Of a stretch of DNA of 64,000 nucleotides, positions 52,839 through 61,500 are shown one piece after another (positions within the stretch are counted from its first letter, which is position 1; the number at the start of each line of letters is the position of its first letter). This DNA is from Paenibacillus lignilyticus. Its GTDB lineage: Bacteria > Bacillota > Bacilli > Paenibacillales > Paenibacillaceae. The position numbers and the translations under genes are program-made. The notes beneath the pieces are model-generated. The model ran no database searches and had not been told where the DNA came from. It saw nothing but the letters and a program-made list of their open reading frames with translations. Where the stretch lies: positions 1 through 64,000 of the forward strand of contig NZ_JAGKSP010000002.1 of NCBI RefSeq assembly GCF_017942085.1, given 5' to 3'.

Positions 52839-53975
52839 TTATAGGATGGCTTGACGAGTTCCAAAGTCGACATCCCGGTAATACATATCTTTCACGAGCA
52901 GGTTCGGTCCGCAGCAGGATGCAGCCGGGCAATGACAATCTACGCTGCGCGCCAGCGGATGTGCAAGCCATCGGCCGAACAGATCGTCTAACCGATCCGA
53001 TCCAATGTTGCCGAACGCCGGAACATCGGAGAAATCAGTGACGAACACATCGCCGGTAAATAAGTTCACATTCAACCGATTGCGGCCATCGGGATCGTTG
53101 CGCACGGTTACAAGCGGGGCCGCCGCCAATCTTGCAAGCAGCTCGCGATCTTCCTTCTGTTCATTACAGTGGTAGAACGGCAGCGTGCCGAAGAGCATCC
53201 AGACAGATGGGTCTCGGCTATCCAGCAAGGAAGTAATCGCATCCCGCATCTGTTGCTTCGAAATGACAGGCAAATCCGCCGCGAATGCACTCGGGTACAT
53301 CGGATGAACTTCATGACGCTTACAGCCCATTTCAAGAATCAGCTTGTGGATTTCCGGCATTTTATTATAAGTCCTGAAATTAATCATCGACTCTGCCGAT
53401 ACGAATAATCCGCCGTCACTTAGTCGCCTTGCATTCTCAATCATGCGGTCATACATACGTGTTGCAGTTTCCTTCGAAACAGGATGCCCGCTTTTGGCAA
53501 AGCCTATTTGGTGAAAATCATCGCTGCTCGTGTAATTGAATGAAATATGCATCACATCCAGGTAAGGTGCGATCTCCTCATACCTGTTATAGTCCAATGT
53601 GACATTGGAGTTGATTTGTGAAGCTATGCCCCTGCTGCGCGCATACTTGAGCAGCGGAATCATATACTCGCGCACGGCTTTCGCAGAGAACGTCGGTTCT
53701 CCGCCGGTAATACTAATCGTCTTCAGATGCTCGACTTCGTCCAATCTGCGCAGCAGCGTATCGAGCGGCAGCTTCGCAGGCTCCGCCATAACTAATGTGT
53801 CGCCAACGGCACAATGTTCACAGCGCATGTTGCATAAATTGGAAAGCGTCATCTCTACACTTGTCAGCACATGCCGACCATGCTCGCGCAGTGAAAGAAT
53901 GGGATCCCACGGATCGTTCGCGGGCGTGTATAACAGCTTTGAATCCGGTTGTACAAAAGATATAGCATTCTGCAT
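52839..53975 (-). CDS. Radical SAM protein, YfkAB-like (CxCxxxxC C-terminus)
   Basis: The radical SAM cluster motif CNMRCEHC lies near residue 45, after TLSNL, followed by SITGGEPTFS (SAM-binding). The C-terminal CHCPAASC fits the CxCxxxxC motif that defines the YfkAB subfamily, suggesting a second Fe-S site. The reaction is unknown. The ATG at 53975 has AAGGTG 9 bases upstream. The length is 378 residues, and B. subtilis yfkA and yfkB correspond to one fused gene of this size. It appears monocistronic. Confidence 0.88.
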   Translation of the reverse strand: MQNAISFVQPDSKLLYTPANDPWDPILSLREHGRHVLTSVEMTLSNLCNMRCEHCAVGDTLVMAEPAKLPLDTLLRRLDEVEHLKTISITGGEPTFSAKAVREYMIPLLKYARSRGIASQINSNVTLDYNRYEEIAPYLDVMHISFNYTSSDDFHQIGFAKSGHPVSKETATRMYDRMIENARRLSDGGLFVSAESMINFRTYNKMPEIHKLILEMGCKRHEVHPMYPSAFAADLPVISKQQMRDAITSLLDSRDPSVWMLFGTLPFYHCNEQKEDRELLARLAAAPLVTVRNDPDGRNRLNVNLFTGDVFVTDFSDVPAFGNIGSDRLDDLFGRWLAHPLARSVDCHCPAASCCGPNLLVKDMYYRDVDFGTRQAIL

Positions 53976-54086
53976 ATGTTTCAGCACCTTACTTTGTCAT
54001 GATAAACGCACGCTCTTAAATAACTTTCTTTTATTGTAATGTCCGAAGTCGCTCGTTGCAAACACAATGGCGCAAAAAAACGAAAA

Positions 54087-54103
54087 GGAGCCTGCTCGGC
54101 TCC
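54087..54103 (-). terminator. Terminator of the HD-GYP gene at 54155
   Basis: A 6-bp GC-rich stem (GGAGCC with GGCTCC) with a 5-base loop is followed on the minus strand by TTTTCGTTTTTTT. Confidence 0.85.
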
Positions 54104-54154
54104 CCGGACTTCCGTATTGAATTGGGTTGCTGGAGCAGTTACAACTTCTCAGCT

Positions 54155-55264
54155 TCAGTAAGCCTCTGCAAAAGGTTGATCTTCATTCACGCCAACGATC
54201 ATTGTCGTCAATTGCTTCGATAAGTCGACCTCGTAAGGCACCTTCAGCTCTTCGCCCTGCTCGTCGTTCAGAATACGAACGACAGGCCTGTGCGGGCAAG
54301 AAGCGTTAATATCTACGACGACGCCGGTCTCTCCGGAATGGAACTTCACTGTAATGCCAAGCGGGTAAATGGCGACTTTATCACGGAACAGCTGAAGCAT
54401 CCGCTGCTCGTATAATGTGCCCGTGCCTGCATATAGGGATTCTACCGCTTCGTGCGGCAGCAGCGGATTCCGATAAATGCGGGTTGTCGTCATCGCATCA
54501 TAGGAATCAACAAGGCCAATCCATTTCGCGTACTCGTGAATCTCGTTGCCTTTAATGCCGCGCGGATATCCGCTGCCATCCAACCGTTCATGATGCTGAT
54601 AGGCACAGTGGGCAGCCAGCAACGGAATATTCGGCTCATCCTTTAACAGATAGTAGCCGCGTTCCGCATGCCGTTTCATTTCCTCGTATTCATCTCTCGA
54701 CAGCGAGCCTTGCTTCTTGAGAATGTTCATGCTAATCTGCGTCTTGCCGATGTCATGCAGCATGGCGCCAAGGCCAAGCGTCATCAGCTCGTCCCTCGAA
54801 TAGCCATTCGCAATACCCAGCAAAGTCGTATAAACGGATACATTCAGCGAATGCTGGAACAAGTAATCATCCACAATGCCCATGTTCATGAGCATGATCA
54901 TAGCATCCTTCTGATCCGTCAAATCATCGATAACCATCGTCATTATTTGTTTGAACGATTTCGCTATATATGGATAAGTTACGCCGCTCTTCCGATTAGG
55001 ACGATCCATTAAATCTCGGAAATTCGTCCTAATCTCGCTAAGCGCCCTATGTCTCGTTTCTTCGCTTATAATATCGGGAATGATCAGATCGGCTGTTCGC
55101 GGATCTTGAATATAGACAAAATGAACGCCGCATTCATAAAGGCGAGTTATCAATTTTGCCGTTAATTCGACATTTTCCCCAAGCAGGACCAGTCCATCCT
55201 CGGAATATATCTTTTTCGCTAGTCTCATGCCCGGCCGGCACATCTGTGTGGGCAATAATCGCAT
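54155..55264 (-). CDS. HD-GYP domain phosphodiesterase
   Basis: It probably degrades cyclic-di-GMP. A small N-terminal domain (residues 1-60, MRLLPTQMCRPGMRLAKKIY) is followed by helices, then the HD-GYP domain with HD at 170-171 (MLHDIGK), HH at 224-225 and GYP at 232-234 (HHERLDGSGYP, fully canonical). A C-terminal beta-rich tail of about 60 residues (TVKFHSGETGVVVDI) also occurs in the HD-GYP protein at 60360. There are no membrane helices. The ATG at 55264 has AGGGG upstream. Confidence 0.9.
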   Translation of the reverse strand: MRLLPTQMCRPGMRLAKKIYSEDGLVLLGENVELTAKLITRLYECGVHFVYIQDPRTADLIIPDIISEETRHRALSEIRTNFRDLMDRPNRKSGVTYPYIAKSFKQIMTMVIDDLTDQKDAMIMLMNMGIVDDYLFQHSLNVSVYTTLLGIANGYSRDELMTLGLGAMLHDIGKTQISMNILKKQGSLSRDEYEEMKRHAERGYYLLKDEPNIPLLAAHCAYQHHERLDGSGYPRGIKGNEIHEYAKWIGLVDSYDAMTTTRIYRNPLLPHEAVESLYAGTGTLYEQRMLQLFRDKVAIYPLGITVKFHSGETGVVVDINASCPHRPVVRILNDEQGEELKVPYEVDLSKQLTTMIVGVNEDQPFAEAY

Positions 55265-55457
55265 CGTATCGACCCCTGCCTTGCATCTATTTTCCTAAAT
55301 TTGTAGGCTAGGTAAGAAGAAATGCTATGCCGTACAGTGTCGGCGCGGTAAGTTTCTTCCCTGAAAATACCAACGAAGCACGGATTGAAAATCCAATACT
55401 TTCTAGTACTTATTAAAACCTCGTAATGTTACTGTAAGGGATTTGCGAAAAAAGAGC

Positions 55458-55496
55458 AATAACCGATTCGCCAAATATCGACATATTCGAGTTATT
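55458..55496 (-). terminator. Possible terminator after uppP
   Basis: AATAAC pairs with GTTATT around an AT-rich inner region, followed on the minus strand by TTTTTT (55447-55452). The stem is short, so confidence is moderate. Confidence 0.45.
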
Positions 55497-55500
55497 TTTA

Positions 55501-56346
55501 TTAGCTCATCACAAACAGCCAGAACAAAGCCGCCAATACAAAACGGTAAATAGCGAAATGCGTCAGTCTTACCTTCTGGATGAACCGCAGGAACAAGACG
55601 ATGACAAGCCAAGCAACAACGAAGGAAACGAGGAAGCCTACGATAAAGAACATCAAATTGTCGCCCTCAATAAACTTGTAGTTGTCGAGCATTTCATAGC
55701 CGGTAGCCGCCACCATGATTGGAATTGCCATTAGAAACGAGAAGTCAGCTGCAGCTTTATAGCTTGTCCCTGTCAGCATGCCGCCGGCAATCGTTGAACC
55801 CGAACGGGAAAAACCCGGCCATAGCGACAAACACTGCAGCAAGCCGATACCGAAAGCCTGCTTATAAGATATATCATCCATCGTTTCAGAAACGACCTTG
55901 ATGCGACGAGACTTCTGCAGCCGCTCAGCAGCGATCATATAGATCCCGCCTACAACGAGGGAAATCAAGACCGGGGTCTGATTAAATCCTTCGCCTTTAA
56001 TAATATCCTTGAGAAGGAAGGCAAGCAGCATGGCAGGTACAATTCCGAGCGCAACATGGATCAAGTTCAATTTGCTTGTTTTGCGTCTTCCGGAAGAAAG
56101 CGTGCCCATCGATTGTGCTTTGCGCGATAAACCAAACAAATCGAGAATGCGATCCCAATAAACGATGGCCATCGCTAATATAGCGCCGAGCTGAATGACA
56201 ATTTCAAACGTAACGATCGCCTGATCGTCCGATGCTATTCCAAGCAGCTTATTCGTCAAAATCATGTGGCCCGAAGATGAAACGGGCAGAAACTCCGTTA
56301 ACCCTTCCACTATACCTAAAATAATCGCGTGAATAATGTCTCCCAT
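55501..56346 (-). CDS. uppP: Undecaprenyl-diphosphatase UppP/BacA
   Basis: It recycles undecaprenyl diphosphate to the monophosphate carrier for cell-wall synthesis and gives bacitracin tolerance. Family motifs are GIVEGLTEFLPVSSSGHMIL (catalytic Glu) and PGFSRSGSTIAGGM (catalytic Arg/Ser). About eight membrane helices are predicted. The length of 281 residues is standard. AGGAGG precedes the ATG at 56346. It is the last gene of a moaA/Moco-fold/nucleotidase/uppP run whose gaps are 30, 22 and 32 bases. Confidence 0.95.
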   Translation of the reverse strand: MGDIIHAIILGIVEGLTEFLPVSSSGHMILTNKLLGIASDDQAIVTFEIVIQLGAILAMAIVYWDRILDLFGLSRKAQSMGTLSSGRRKTSKLNLIHVALGIVPAMLLAFLLKDIIKGEGFNQTPVLISLVVGGIYMIAAERLQKSRRIKVVSETMDDISYKQAFGIGLLQCLSLWPGFSRSGSTIAGGMLTGTSYKAAADFSFLMAIPIMVAATGYEMLDNYKFIEGDNLMFFIVGFLVSFVVAWLVIVLFLRFIQKVRLTHFAIYRFVLAALFWLFVMS

Positions 56347-56378
56347 TTGATCCTCCTAAGGCGTTTTTGAAACTTGAT

Positions 56379-57821
56379 TTAATCTTCAATCCAGCGCTGC
56401 CGATAGCTATCGGCAATTGCGGCTTTATCGAGCAGCTCCTGCTCCAGCACATCGCGTATAAACTCAGGCAAATAATAGGTAACGTCTGTGCCGTATTTGA
56501 TTTTCTCATAACCGACCCCAAAGGTAAACATATCGATCGTCCCAACTATGTAGACCCCGTCCTCCTGTAAAGGATGACCGTTCACTACAATGGAGGAAAT
56601 TCGGCTGTAGTTCGGTCGTTCCGGCGAATAGTGGATTTCGAGTCCGTCTACGGCAAGCGTGCCGAGGACCAGACCGCGGAAACCGAACCCGCGGATCGGT
56701 TTATCCACGTATTCGCGTTGGAGCGCTTCTTCAAGCGACAAGCGGATTTCAGTGCCGGTCAGTTTCATCCGGCATGGATTTATCGGCGACGGGCAGAGGG
56801 CATGCAAATCGCCTGCCGTCACTTCTCCTGCGGCGAGGCCGCTGAGCAGCTGGCCCGTATTGACGATGCCAATCTCGGCATCGGCTTTGCGCCGCAGGCC
56901 TGCGGCGAGCAAATTGGCGAGCGATGTTTCATGCTCGCTGCTTGCAGGCATAGGTTCGTCCAGCACGGTGATAACCCGGCTTAGACGTTGCCTGCTATCC
57001 GCTTTAAAGCCGCTGATTAGCGCTGTCGCCTGAGGCTGCTCACTCCTCGACTCCATCGGTACGCATTTCGCACGGAAGATCGGCCGATTCGTTGTGCTCT
57101 CCATTCTAATCTCCACGTGCCCGAGATATTCGCCGAATTTGCCCGCTGCGCAGAGAGACGTCTCGCCGATCACTTCAGGCTCTTCGAATAAATGATGCGT
57201 GTGTCCGCCAAGGATAAGGTCGATACCCGCAATCTCAGCTGCCATCTTGCGATCCAGCGTAATGCCGACATGCGACATTACCACTACCACATCCACTTGG
57301 GATCGGAGTATGGCAACTTGCTCTGCCACAGCCTGCAACGGATCTGTTGCATCCCAGCCAAGAAGTTTATAAAACTCAGCGAAAGCAGCCGTCACGCCAA
57401 TGAGGCCGATGCGCAGCTTCCCTTTATGAACAATCGTGTTAGGGAGCAGCCAGGACGGACGTTTGCCATCCTCAAGCTGATAGAAATTGGCGCATATCGT
57501 CTTAAAGGCTGCTCGTGTACCGTAAGCTTCCGTGAGCTGCTCCGATGTAAAAGTCAGCCCTTCATTGTTGCCAATCGTTACAACTTCGTACCCCGCGGCA
57601 TTCAGCATATCAATGTTAGCTAAGCCGTCGCTTGCTTCCGTTTCTACGCGCATGCGGTCCATATGATCGCCGATATCCAGGGTTAATACATACTCAGCCC
57701 CGTATATACGCCGTGTCTCCTCGATGTATGCAGCCATCTTGGCCGCTTGCTCCAAACGACTGTGAATGTCATTGCTATGTAACAATACGACATCTGGCGC
57801 ATCCGTTGCCTTATCTTTCAT
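56379..57821 (-). CDS. Cytoplasmic 5'-nucleotidase / metallophosphatase (YunD-like)
   Basis: An N-terminal calcineurin-like metallophosphatase domain carries LLHSNDIHSRLE, TLDIGDHMDR, TIGNNEG, VVMSHVGI and LILGGHTHHLFE. A C-terminal 5'-nucleotidase domain carries EIGIVNTGQLLSGLAAGEVT and the substrate-stacking region. Unlike secreted UshA-type enzymes it has no signal peptide, so it is cytoplasmic, as in B. subtilis YunD. It probably hydrolyses nucleotides or UDP-sugars. The length is 480 residues. GGGAGG precedes the ATG. It shares a transcript with moaA and uppP. Confidence 0.88.
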   Translation of the reverse strand: MKDKATDAPDVVLLHSNDIHSRLEQAAKMAAYIEETRRIYGAEYVLTLDIGDHMDRMRVETEASDGLANIDMLNAAGYEVVTIGNNEGLTFTSEQLTEAYGTRAAFKTICANFYQLEDGKRPSWLLPNTIVHKGKLRIGLIGVTAAFAEFYKLLGWDATDPLQAVAEQVAILRSQVDVVVVMSHVGITLDRKMAAEIAGIDLILGGHTHHLFEEPEVIGETSLCAAGKFGEYLGHVEIRMESTTNRPIFRAKCVPMESRSEQPQATALISGFKADSRQRLSRVITVLDEPMPASSEHETSLANLLAAGLRRKADAEIGIVNTGQLLSGLAAGEVTAGDLHALCPSPINPCRMKLTGTEIRLSLEEALQREYVDKPIRGFGFRGLVLGTLAVDGLEIHYSPERPNYSRISSIVVNGHPLQEDGVYIVGTIDMFTFGVGYEKIKYGTDVTYYLPEFIRDVLEQELLDKAAIADSYRQRWIED

Positions 57822-57843
57822 GCTTGCCTCCCGCTTGCAAGGA

Positions 57844-58326
57844 CTACCGCTTTAATCGCATCTCTTCTGCTGAGAAGGTTTGCTTGAAGCCGTAGGATAC
57901 TTCCCCGCGTTTCTCTTCGTCATGGATGAACTTGCATACGACAACGCTTTTTACATTTAAGCATTCGCTTGAACCATGGGGCACATACAGTCGAATGGGC
58001 CCGCCCTTAGGCAGGGGCGCTCCGTCGACGGCATACTGCACGGCAGCATCCTTTAATTGCTCCCAAGGAATAAGGGCCTCGAACGTATCAACGGCTTCTA
58101 CTTTCAGATGGGTTGGAAGAGGTGCATCGGGAGCGACCCCTTGTTTGCCGCGCCATGCTTCAAACCATGCACCGAAATCGAATGCTTCGCCGGCAGCACC
58201 GGCGATTCGACTTGATAACGGAAAGCTGGCGCCTGCCAATTTCGCCATTTCGTCAGCTGTCAGGCTAACAGGCTCTTGACCTGTATATGCAATTGTAATC
58301 GAAGTATTCCCCGATTGAACGGTCAT
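57844..58326 (-). CDS. Small molybdopterin-oxidoreductase-fold protein, function unknown
   Basis: This 160-residue protein contains segments typical of the sulfite-oxidase-type Moco-binding fold: LKVEAVDTFEALIPWEQLKD, QYAVDGAPLPKGGPIRLYVP, and a following LNVKSVVVCKF. The N-terminal half of the fold, with the usual Mo-ligand Cys region, is missing or unrecognisable. It lies directly downstream of moaA (30-base gap), which supports a cofactor link. It could be a Moco carrier, a degenerate oxidoreductase or a binding protein. There is no signal peptide, so it is cytoplasmic. The fold assignment is by pattern only. Confidence 0.65.
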   Translation of the reverse strand: MTVQSGNTSITIAYTGQEPVSLTADEMAKLAGASFPLSSRIAGAAGEAFDFGAWFEAWRGKQGVAPDAPLPTHLKVEAVDTFEALIPWEQLKDAAVQYAVDGAPLPKGGPIRLYVPHGSSECLNVKSVVVCKFIHDEEKRGEVSYGFKQTFSAEEMRLKR

Positions 58327-58356
58327 GCTGATCCCTCTCTTTTCCCGATACTAATA

Positions 58357-59358
58357 TTATCCGCCTATCTGAGACATCCGTCTTCCGGTAGGCTCATGGC
58401 TTTGCGCCTCATTCGAAAGCTTCGCGGCCATTTCATGATTAAGCGGTTTAATCGCCATCGCCTTGCTAAACAGCTCAAGCATCTTCTTCTCGTCGCCTAG
58501 GGCAGGCTTCACATTCAATTCATCTACCCAATACAAGCAAGGATGAATATGACCGTCGGCGGTTAAGCGCAGTCGATTGCACCTTGCGCAAAACTGATCA
58601 CTCACGGGATGGATAAGTCCGAAAGAGCCTTTGCCGCCTTCAATCCGGTAATCGTCGGAAGGACCATTCCCCTGCACGTCATGAATCTGCTCAATATTCA
58701 AGCCATTCTCCTCAGCGATCTCAAGAACTCTCGTTAGAGGCAAATAATGATTGCGCCAATTGTCATCGGCATGGCCGATAGGCATATATTCGATAAATCG
58801 CACATGAAGCGGTTGATCGCGGGCCATACGCAGAAATGCGGCGATCTCATCCTCATTGACGCCTTTAAGCAGCACGCAATTGAGCTTAATCGGGGCAAAA
58901 CCGACTTGAGCCGCGACCTCTATGCCTTTCAAAACACGCTTCAAATCACCGCGTCTTGCAATAAATTGAAAACGGGCAGGATCGAGCGTGTCCAAACTAA
59001 TATTTACACGGTTCACGCCGGCCTCGCGAAGTGCCTTGGCTTGATCAGCGAGGAGAACGCCATTCGTCGTCATTGAGATGTCCTTGATGCCCGGAATGGC
59101 TGCGAGCTGCCGGACCAAACCCGCCAGACCCGGGCGGACGAGCGGCTCTCCACCGGTAATTCTAAGCTTGGAAATTCCCAGGCTTGCACCTGCGCGCACG
59201 ACCTCGGTGATTTGATCATAACTTAGCAGATTCTCCGCGGGTTCAAACTGCACCCCTTCCTCAGGCATACAGTACAGGCAGCGTAAATTGCAACGATCCG
59301 TAACGGAAATACGCAAATAATCGTGAACGCGTCCAAATCGATCTGTTAATGCGGTCAT
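58357..59358 (-). CDS. moaA: GTP 3',8-cyclase MoaA
   Basis: This radical SAM enzyme makes the first intermediate of molybdenum cofactor from GTP. The N-terminal Fe-S motif is CNLRCLYC, with RITGGEPLVRPG. The C-terminal Fe-S cluster and GTP-binding region is FCARCNRLRLTADGHIHPCL. The chain ends in QIGG, the C-terminal GG tail needed for activity. The length of 333 residues is normal. It diverges from the MoaD-MoaE fusion gene, and moaB, moaC, mogA, moeA and mobA are not in the window. Confidence 0.96.
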   Translation of the reverse strand: MTALTDRFGRVHDYLRISVTDRCNLRCLYCMPEEGVQFEPAENLLSYDQITEVVRAGASLGISKLRITGGEPLVRPGLAGLVRQLAAIPGIKDISMTTNGVLLADQAKALREAGVNRVNISLDTLDPARFQFIARRGDLKRVLKGIEVAAQVGFAPIKLNCVLLKGVNEDEIAAFLRMARDQPLHVRFIEYMPIGHADDNWRNHYLPLTRVLEIAEENGLNIEQIHDVQGNGPSDDYRIEGGKGSFGLIHPVSDQFCARCNRLRLTADGHIHPCLYWVDELNVKPALGDEKKMLELFSKAMAIKPLNHEMAAKLSNEAQSHEPTGRRMSQIGG

Positions 59359-59469
59359 TCTCCGCTCACCTCCTCGGTTCCCCAGTCTCTGCCTCTAGCA
59401 TAACATTTTTGGACACATTATGGTATGCTATGGAGACCATTAACATTACGATAGCGAGAGGTTAAACAC

Positions 59470-60207
59470 ATGTCTGTAAAATGGAATATCCACCTTTTTG
59501 CCGGTCTGTCCGAGCGTTTTGGAGGGGCTGTCATCACGCTTGAGCTGGATCAAGCCGAGCTCACCGTGCACCAATTGAAGCAGGAGCTGATCACTCGTTA
59601 TCCTGCGGATTCCTCATTGATTACGATTTCGTTCATGGCCTGCAATCAAGCTTACGCCTCAGACGAGCAGCTTCTACTGGCAAGTGACGAGCTCGCCCTG
59701 CTCCCTCCTGTATCAGGCGGGGAAGAAGCAGAACAAGACGTAATCGAGCCCTCAGCAGCTCCTGCCAGCCGCTATGTCGTGACTGAACAGCCGCTGTCGG
59801 TAGAAGCGATCACGGCTATGGTCATTGAGCCTGACAACGGTGCTGCCCTTACATTCACCGGCACGACCCGGGAATGGACGCATGGCGCGCGGACCGTACG
59901 TCTGGAGTATGAAGCCTACGTCCCGATGGCCGTCAAGACGCTGCAGCAAATCGGCGACGAAATCGAAGCTCGCTGGCCCGGAGCCAAGGTTGCTATCGCA
60001 CACCGGATCGGCGTCGTCGAAATTGCTGAAATCAGCGTCGTCATTGCCGTCTCTGCCCCTCATCGCGGCGATTGTTATGAGGCAAGCCGATACGCCATTG
60101 AACGATTGAAACAAATCGTACCGATATGGAAAAGAGAGATATGGGAAGACGGTTCCGAGTGGAAAGGACATCAGTTAGGTCCGTGGAACCCCGTTACTCC
60201 ACTATAA
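59470..60207 (+). CDS. MoaD-MoaE fusion, molybdopterin synthase
   Basis: Residues 1-84 are a MoaD ubiquitin-like sulfur carrier ending in LALLPPVSGG. Residues 101-238 are MoaE with FTGTTREWTHG, LEYEAYVPMA, IAHRIGVVEIAE, VSAPHRGDCYEASRYAIERL and VPIWKREIWEDGSEW. A 17-residue acidic, Ala/Pro-rich linker joins them. Together they convert cPMP to molybdopterin. In separate MoaD the Gly-Gly must be the free C-terminus to carry sulfur, so the fusion has to be cut after Gly84, as reported for the mycobacterial MoaX fusion. No protease is adjacent. The length is 245 residues, and AGAGG precedes the ATG. Confidence 0.93.
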   Translation: MSVKWNIHLFAGLSERFGGAVITLELDQAELTVHQLKQELITRYPADSSLITISFMACNQAYASDEQLLLASDELALLPPVSGGEEAEQDVIEPSAAPASRYVVTEQPLSVEAITAMVIEPDNGAALTFTGTTREWTHGARTVRLEYEAYVPMAVKTLQQIGDEIEARWPGAKVAIAHRIGVVEIAEISVVIAVSAPHRGDCYEASRYAIERLKQIVPIWKREIWEDGSEWKGHQLGPWNPVTPL

Positions 60208-60359
60208 AAGGTTATCTGTTGCACTTGTTCCATATTTTAGGATATTAAATAGGGTAAATAGTACTGTTTTTATAACGCTGTCATTGTCAACTCTGCATTT
60301 TATTGCTACCATGGTCTTATCACTGCTTAGCCTAATTGATAAGTCATTCGAGGTGAATT

Positions 60360-61412
60360 ATGCGGATTCATGTGACGGAGCTTAGAGACGGAGATAAATT
60401 AAGTAACGATACATTCAACGGCTACGGATTACATGTACTTTCTAAAGGTACTGAACTATATGCCAGAGAAATTTCAAAGCTGTTTCAGCATCAGATCGAA
60501 TATGTCGATATTATCTCAAGGAAACAAGAGGAATCGGCTCGAACAATAGAATCGGGAATCAACCCCAAATGGATACCTACCGTACAGCCCATCTACCAAG
60601 ATGCGGTGAACGGCTACGAACAGTTGTTTCTTGAAGCGATGCAGAACGGCAAAATTATCGAGGATGACGTCGTACATACGTTTCAGCCGCTGGTAGACAA
60701 TTTCAGAATGGAACGCGATGTTGTTTCCATGCTGCTTCTGCTTAATACCAAGGATGATTACACCTATCAGCATTCCGTTCAGGTGGGTATGCTTTCTTAC
60801 TACTTATCCTCTTGGCTTGGCTACTCCGAGAAGGAAGCGGTTAAGATCGGACAAGCCGGTTTCCTCCATGATATCGGCAAATGCCAGATCACGGACGGGA
60901 TTCTTAATAAGCCCGGCAAACTCTCTGATGATGAGTTTGAAATGATCAAGAAGCACACGATCTACGGCCATCAAATTATTAGAGATTCGTTCGGCGAGTC
61001 CCTCGCCGCAACGGTTGCCCTACAGCATCACGAACGTATTGACGGCACTGGATATCCCAACCGTTTGAAGGGCGATGATCTTCATCCCGTCTCCAAAATC
61101 GTCGCGGTTGCCGATGTGTATAGCGCGATGATCTCCTCCCGTGTGTATCAGAAGAAGCGCGATCTGCTCTTCGTTCTAAAGGAACTGTATCGGATGAGCT
61201 TCACCGAGCTGGACGCCTTTACCACTCATACCTTCATAAAACATATGATTCCTAATTTTATCGGCAAGCAGGTAGAGCTCGTATCCGGTGAAACGGGAAC
61301 CATCATTATGACCCATCCCTCCGAATTTTTCCGTCCATTGGTTCGCATTGAGGATCGCTTCGTAGATCTTACCGTCCTACGTAATCTTGAAGTTAAACAA
61401 GTCTTCATGTAA
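60360..61412 (+). CDS. HD-GYP domain phosphodiesterase
   Basis: It has the same architecture as the gene at 54155: a small N-terminal domain, helices, HD at 170-171 (FLHDIGK), HH at 223-224, GYP at 231-233 (HHERIDGTGYP) and a C-terminal beta-rich tail (VELVSGETGTIIM). The canonical motif supports cyclic-di-GMP hydrolysis. There are no membrane helices, and the N-terminal ligand is unknown. The 150-base leader shows no clear promoter; a GAGGTG ribosome binding site stands before the ATG. The length is 350 residues. A terminator shared with sufB follows. Confidence 0.9.
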   Translation: MRIHVTELRDGDKLSNDTFNGYGLHVLSKGTELYAREISKLFQHQIEYVDIISRKQEESARTIESGINPKWIPTVQPIYQDAVNGYEQLFLEAMQNGKIIEDDVVHTFQPLVDNFRMERDVVSMLLLLNTKDDYTYQHSVQVGMLSYYLSSWLGYSEKEAVKIGQAGFLHDIGKCQITDGILNKPGKLSDDEFEMIKKHTIYGHQIIRDSFGESLAATVALQHHERIDGTGYPNRLKGDDLHPVSKIVAVADVYSAMISSRVYQKKRDLLFVLKELYRMSFTELDAFTTHTFIKHMIPNFIGKQVELVSGETGTIIMTHPSEFFRPLVRIEDRFVDLTVLRNLEVKQVFM

Positions 61413-61433
61413 TTCACATAAACAGCATCAAAA

Positions 61434-61471
61434 AAAAACTCCGAACCTCTTATAGAGGATTCGGAGTTTTT
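61434..61471. terminator. Bidirectional terminator between HD-GYP and sufB
   Basis: A 17-bp stem (12 bp plus 5 bp around a bulged A) has A-run and T-run flanks on both sides. It ends both the HD-GYP and suf transcripts. Confidence 0.9.
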
Positions 61472-61500
61472 AATTAGGTGTTTAATCGTATCGTATCGGA

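Noticed and set aside
55265..55500. Riboswitch or small RNA between the HD-GYP and uppP genes
   Set aside because: Only the weak stem after uppP is seen; no cyclic-di-GMP riboswitch-like or other known core could be read.
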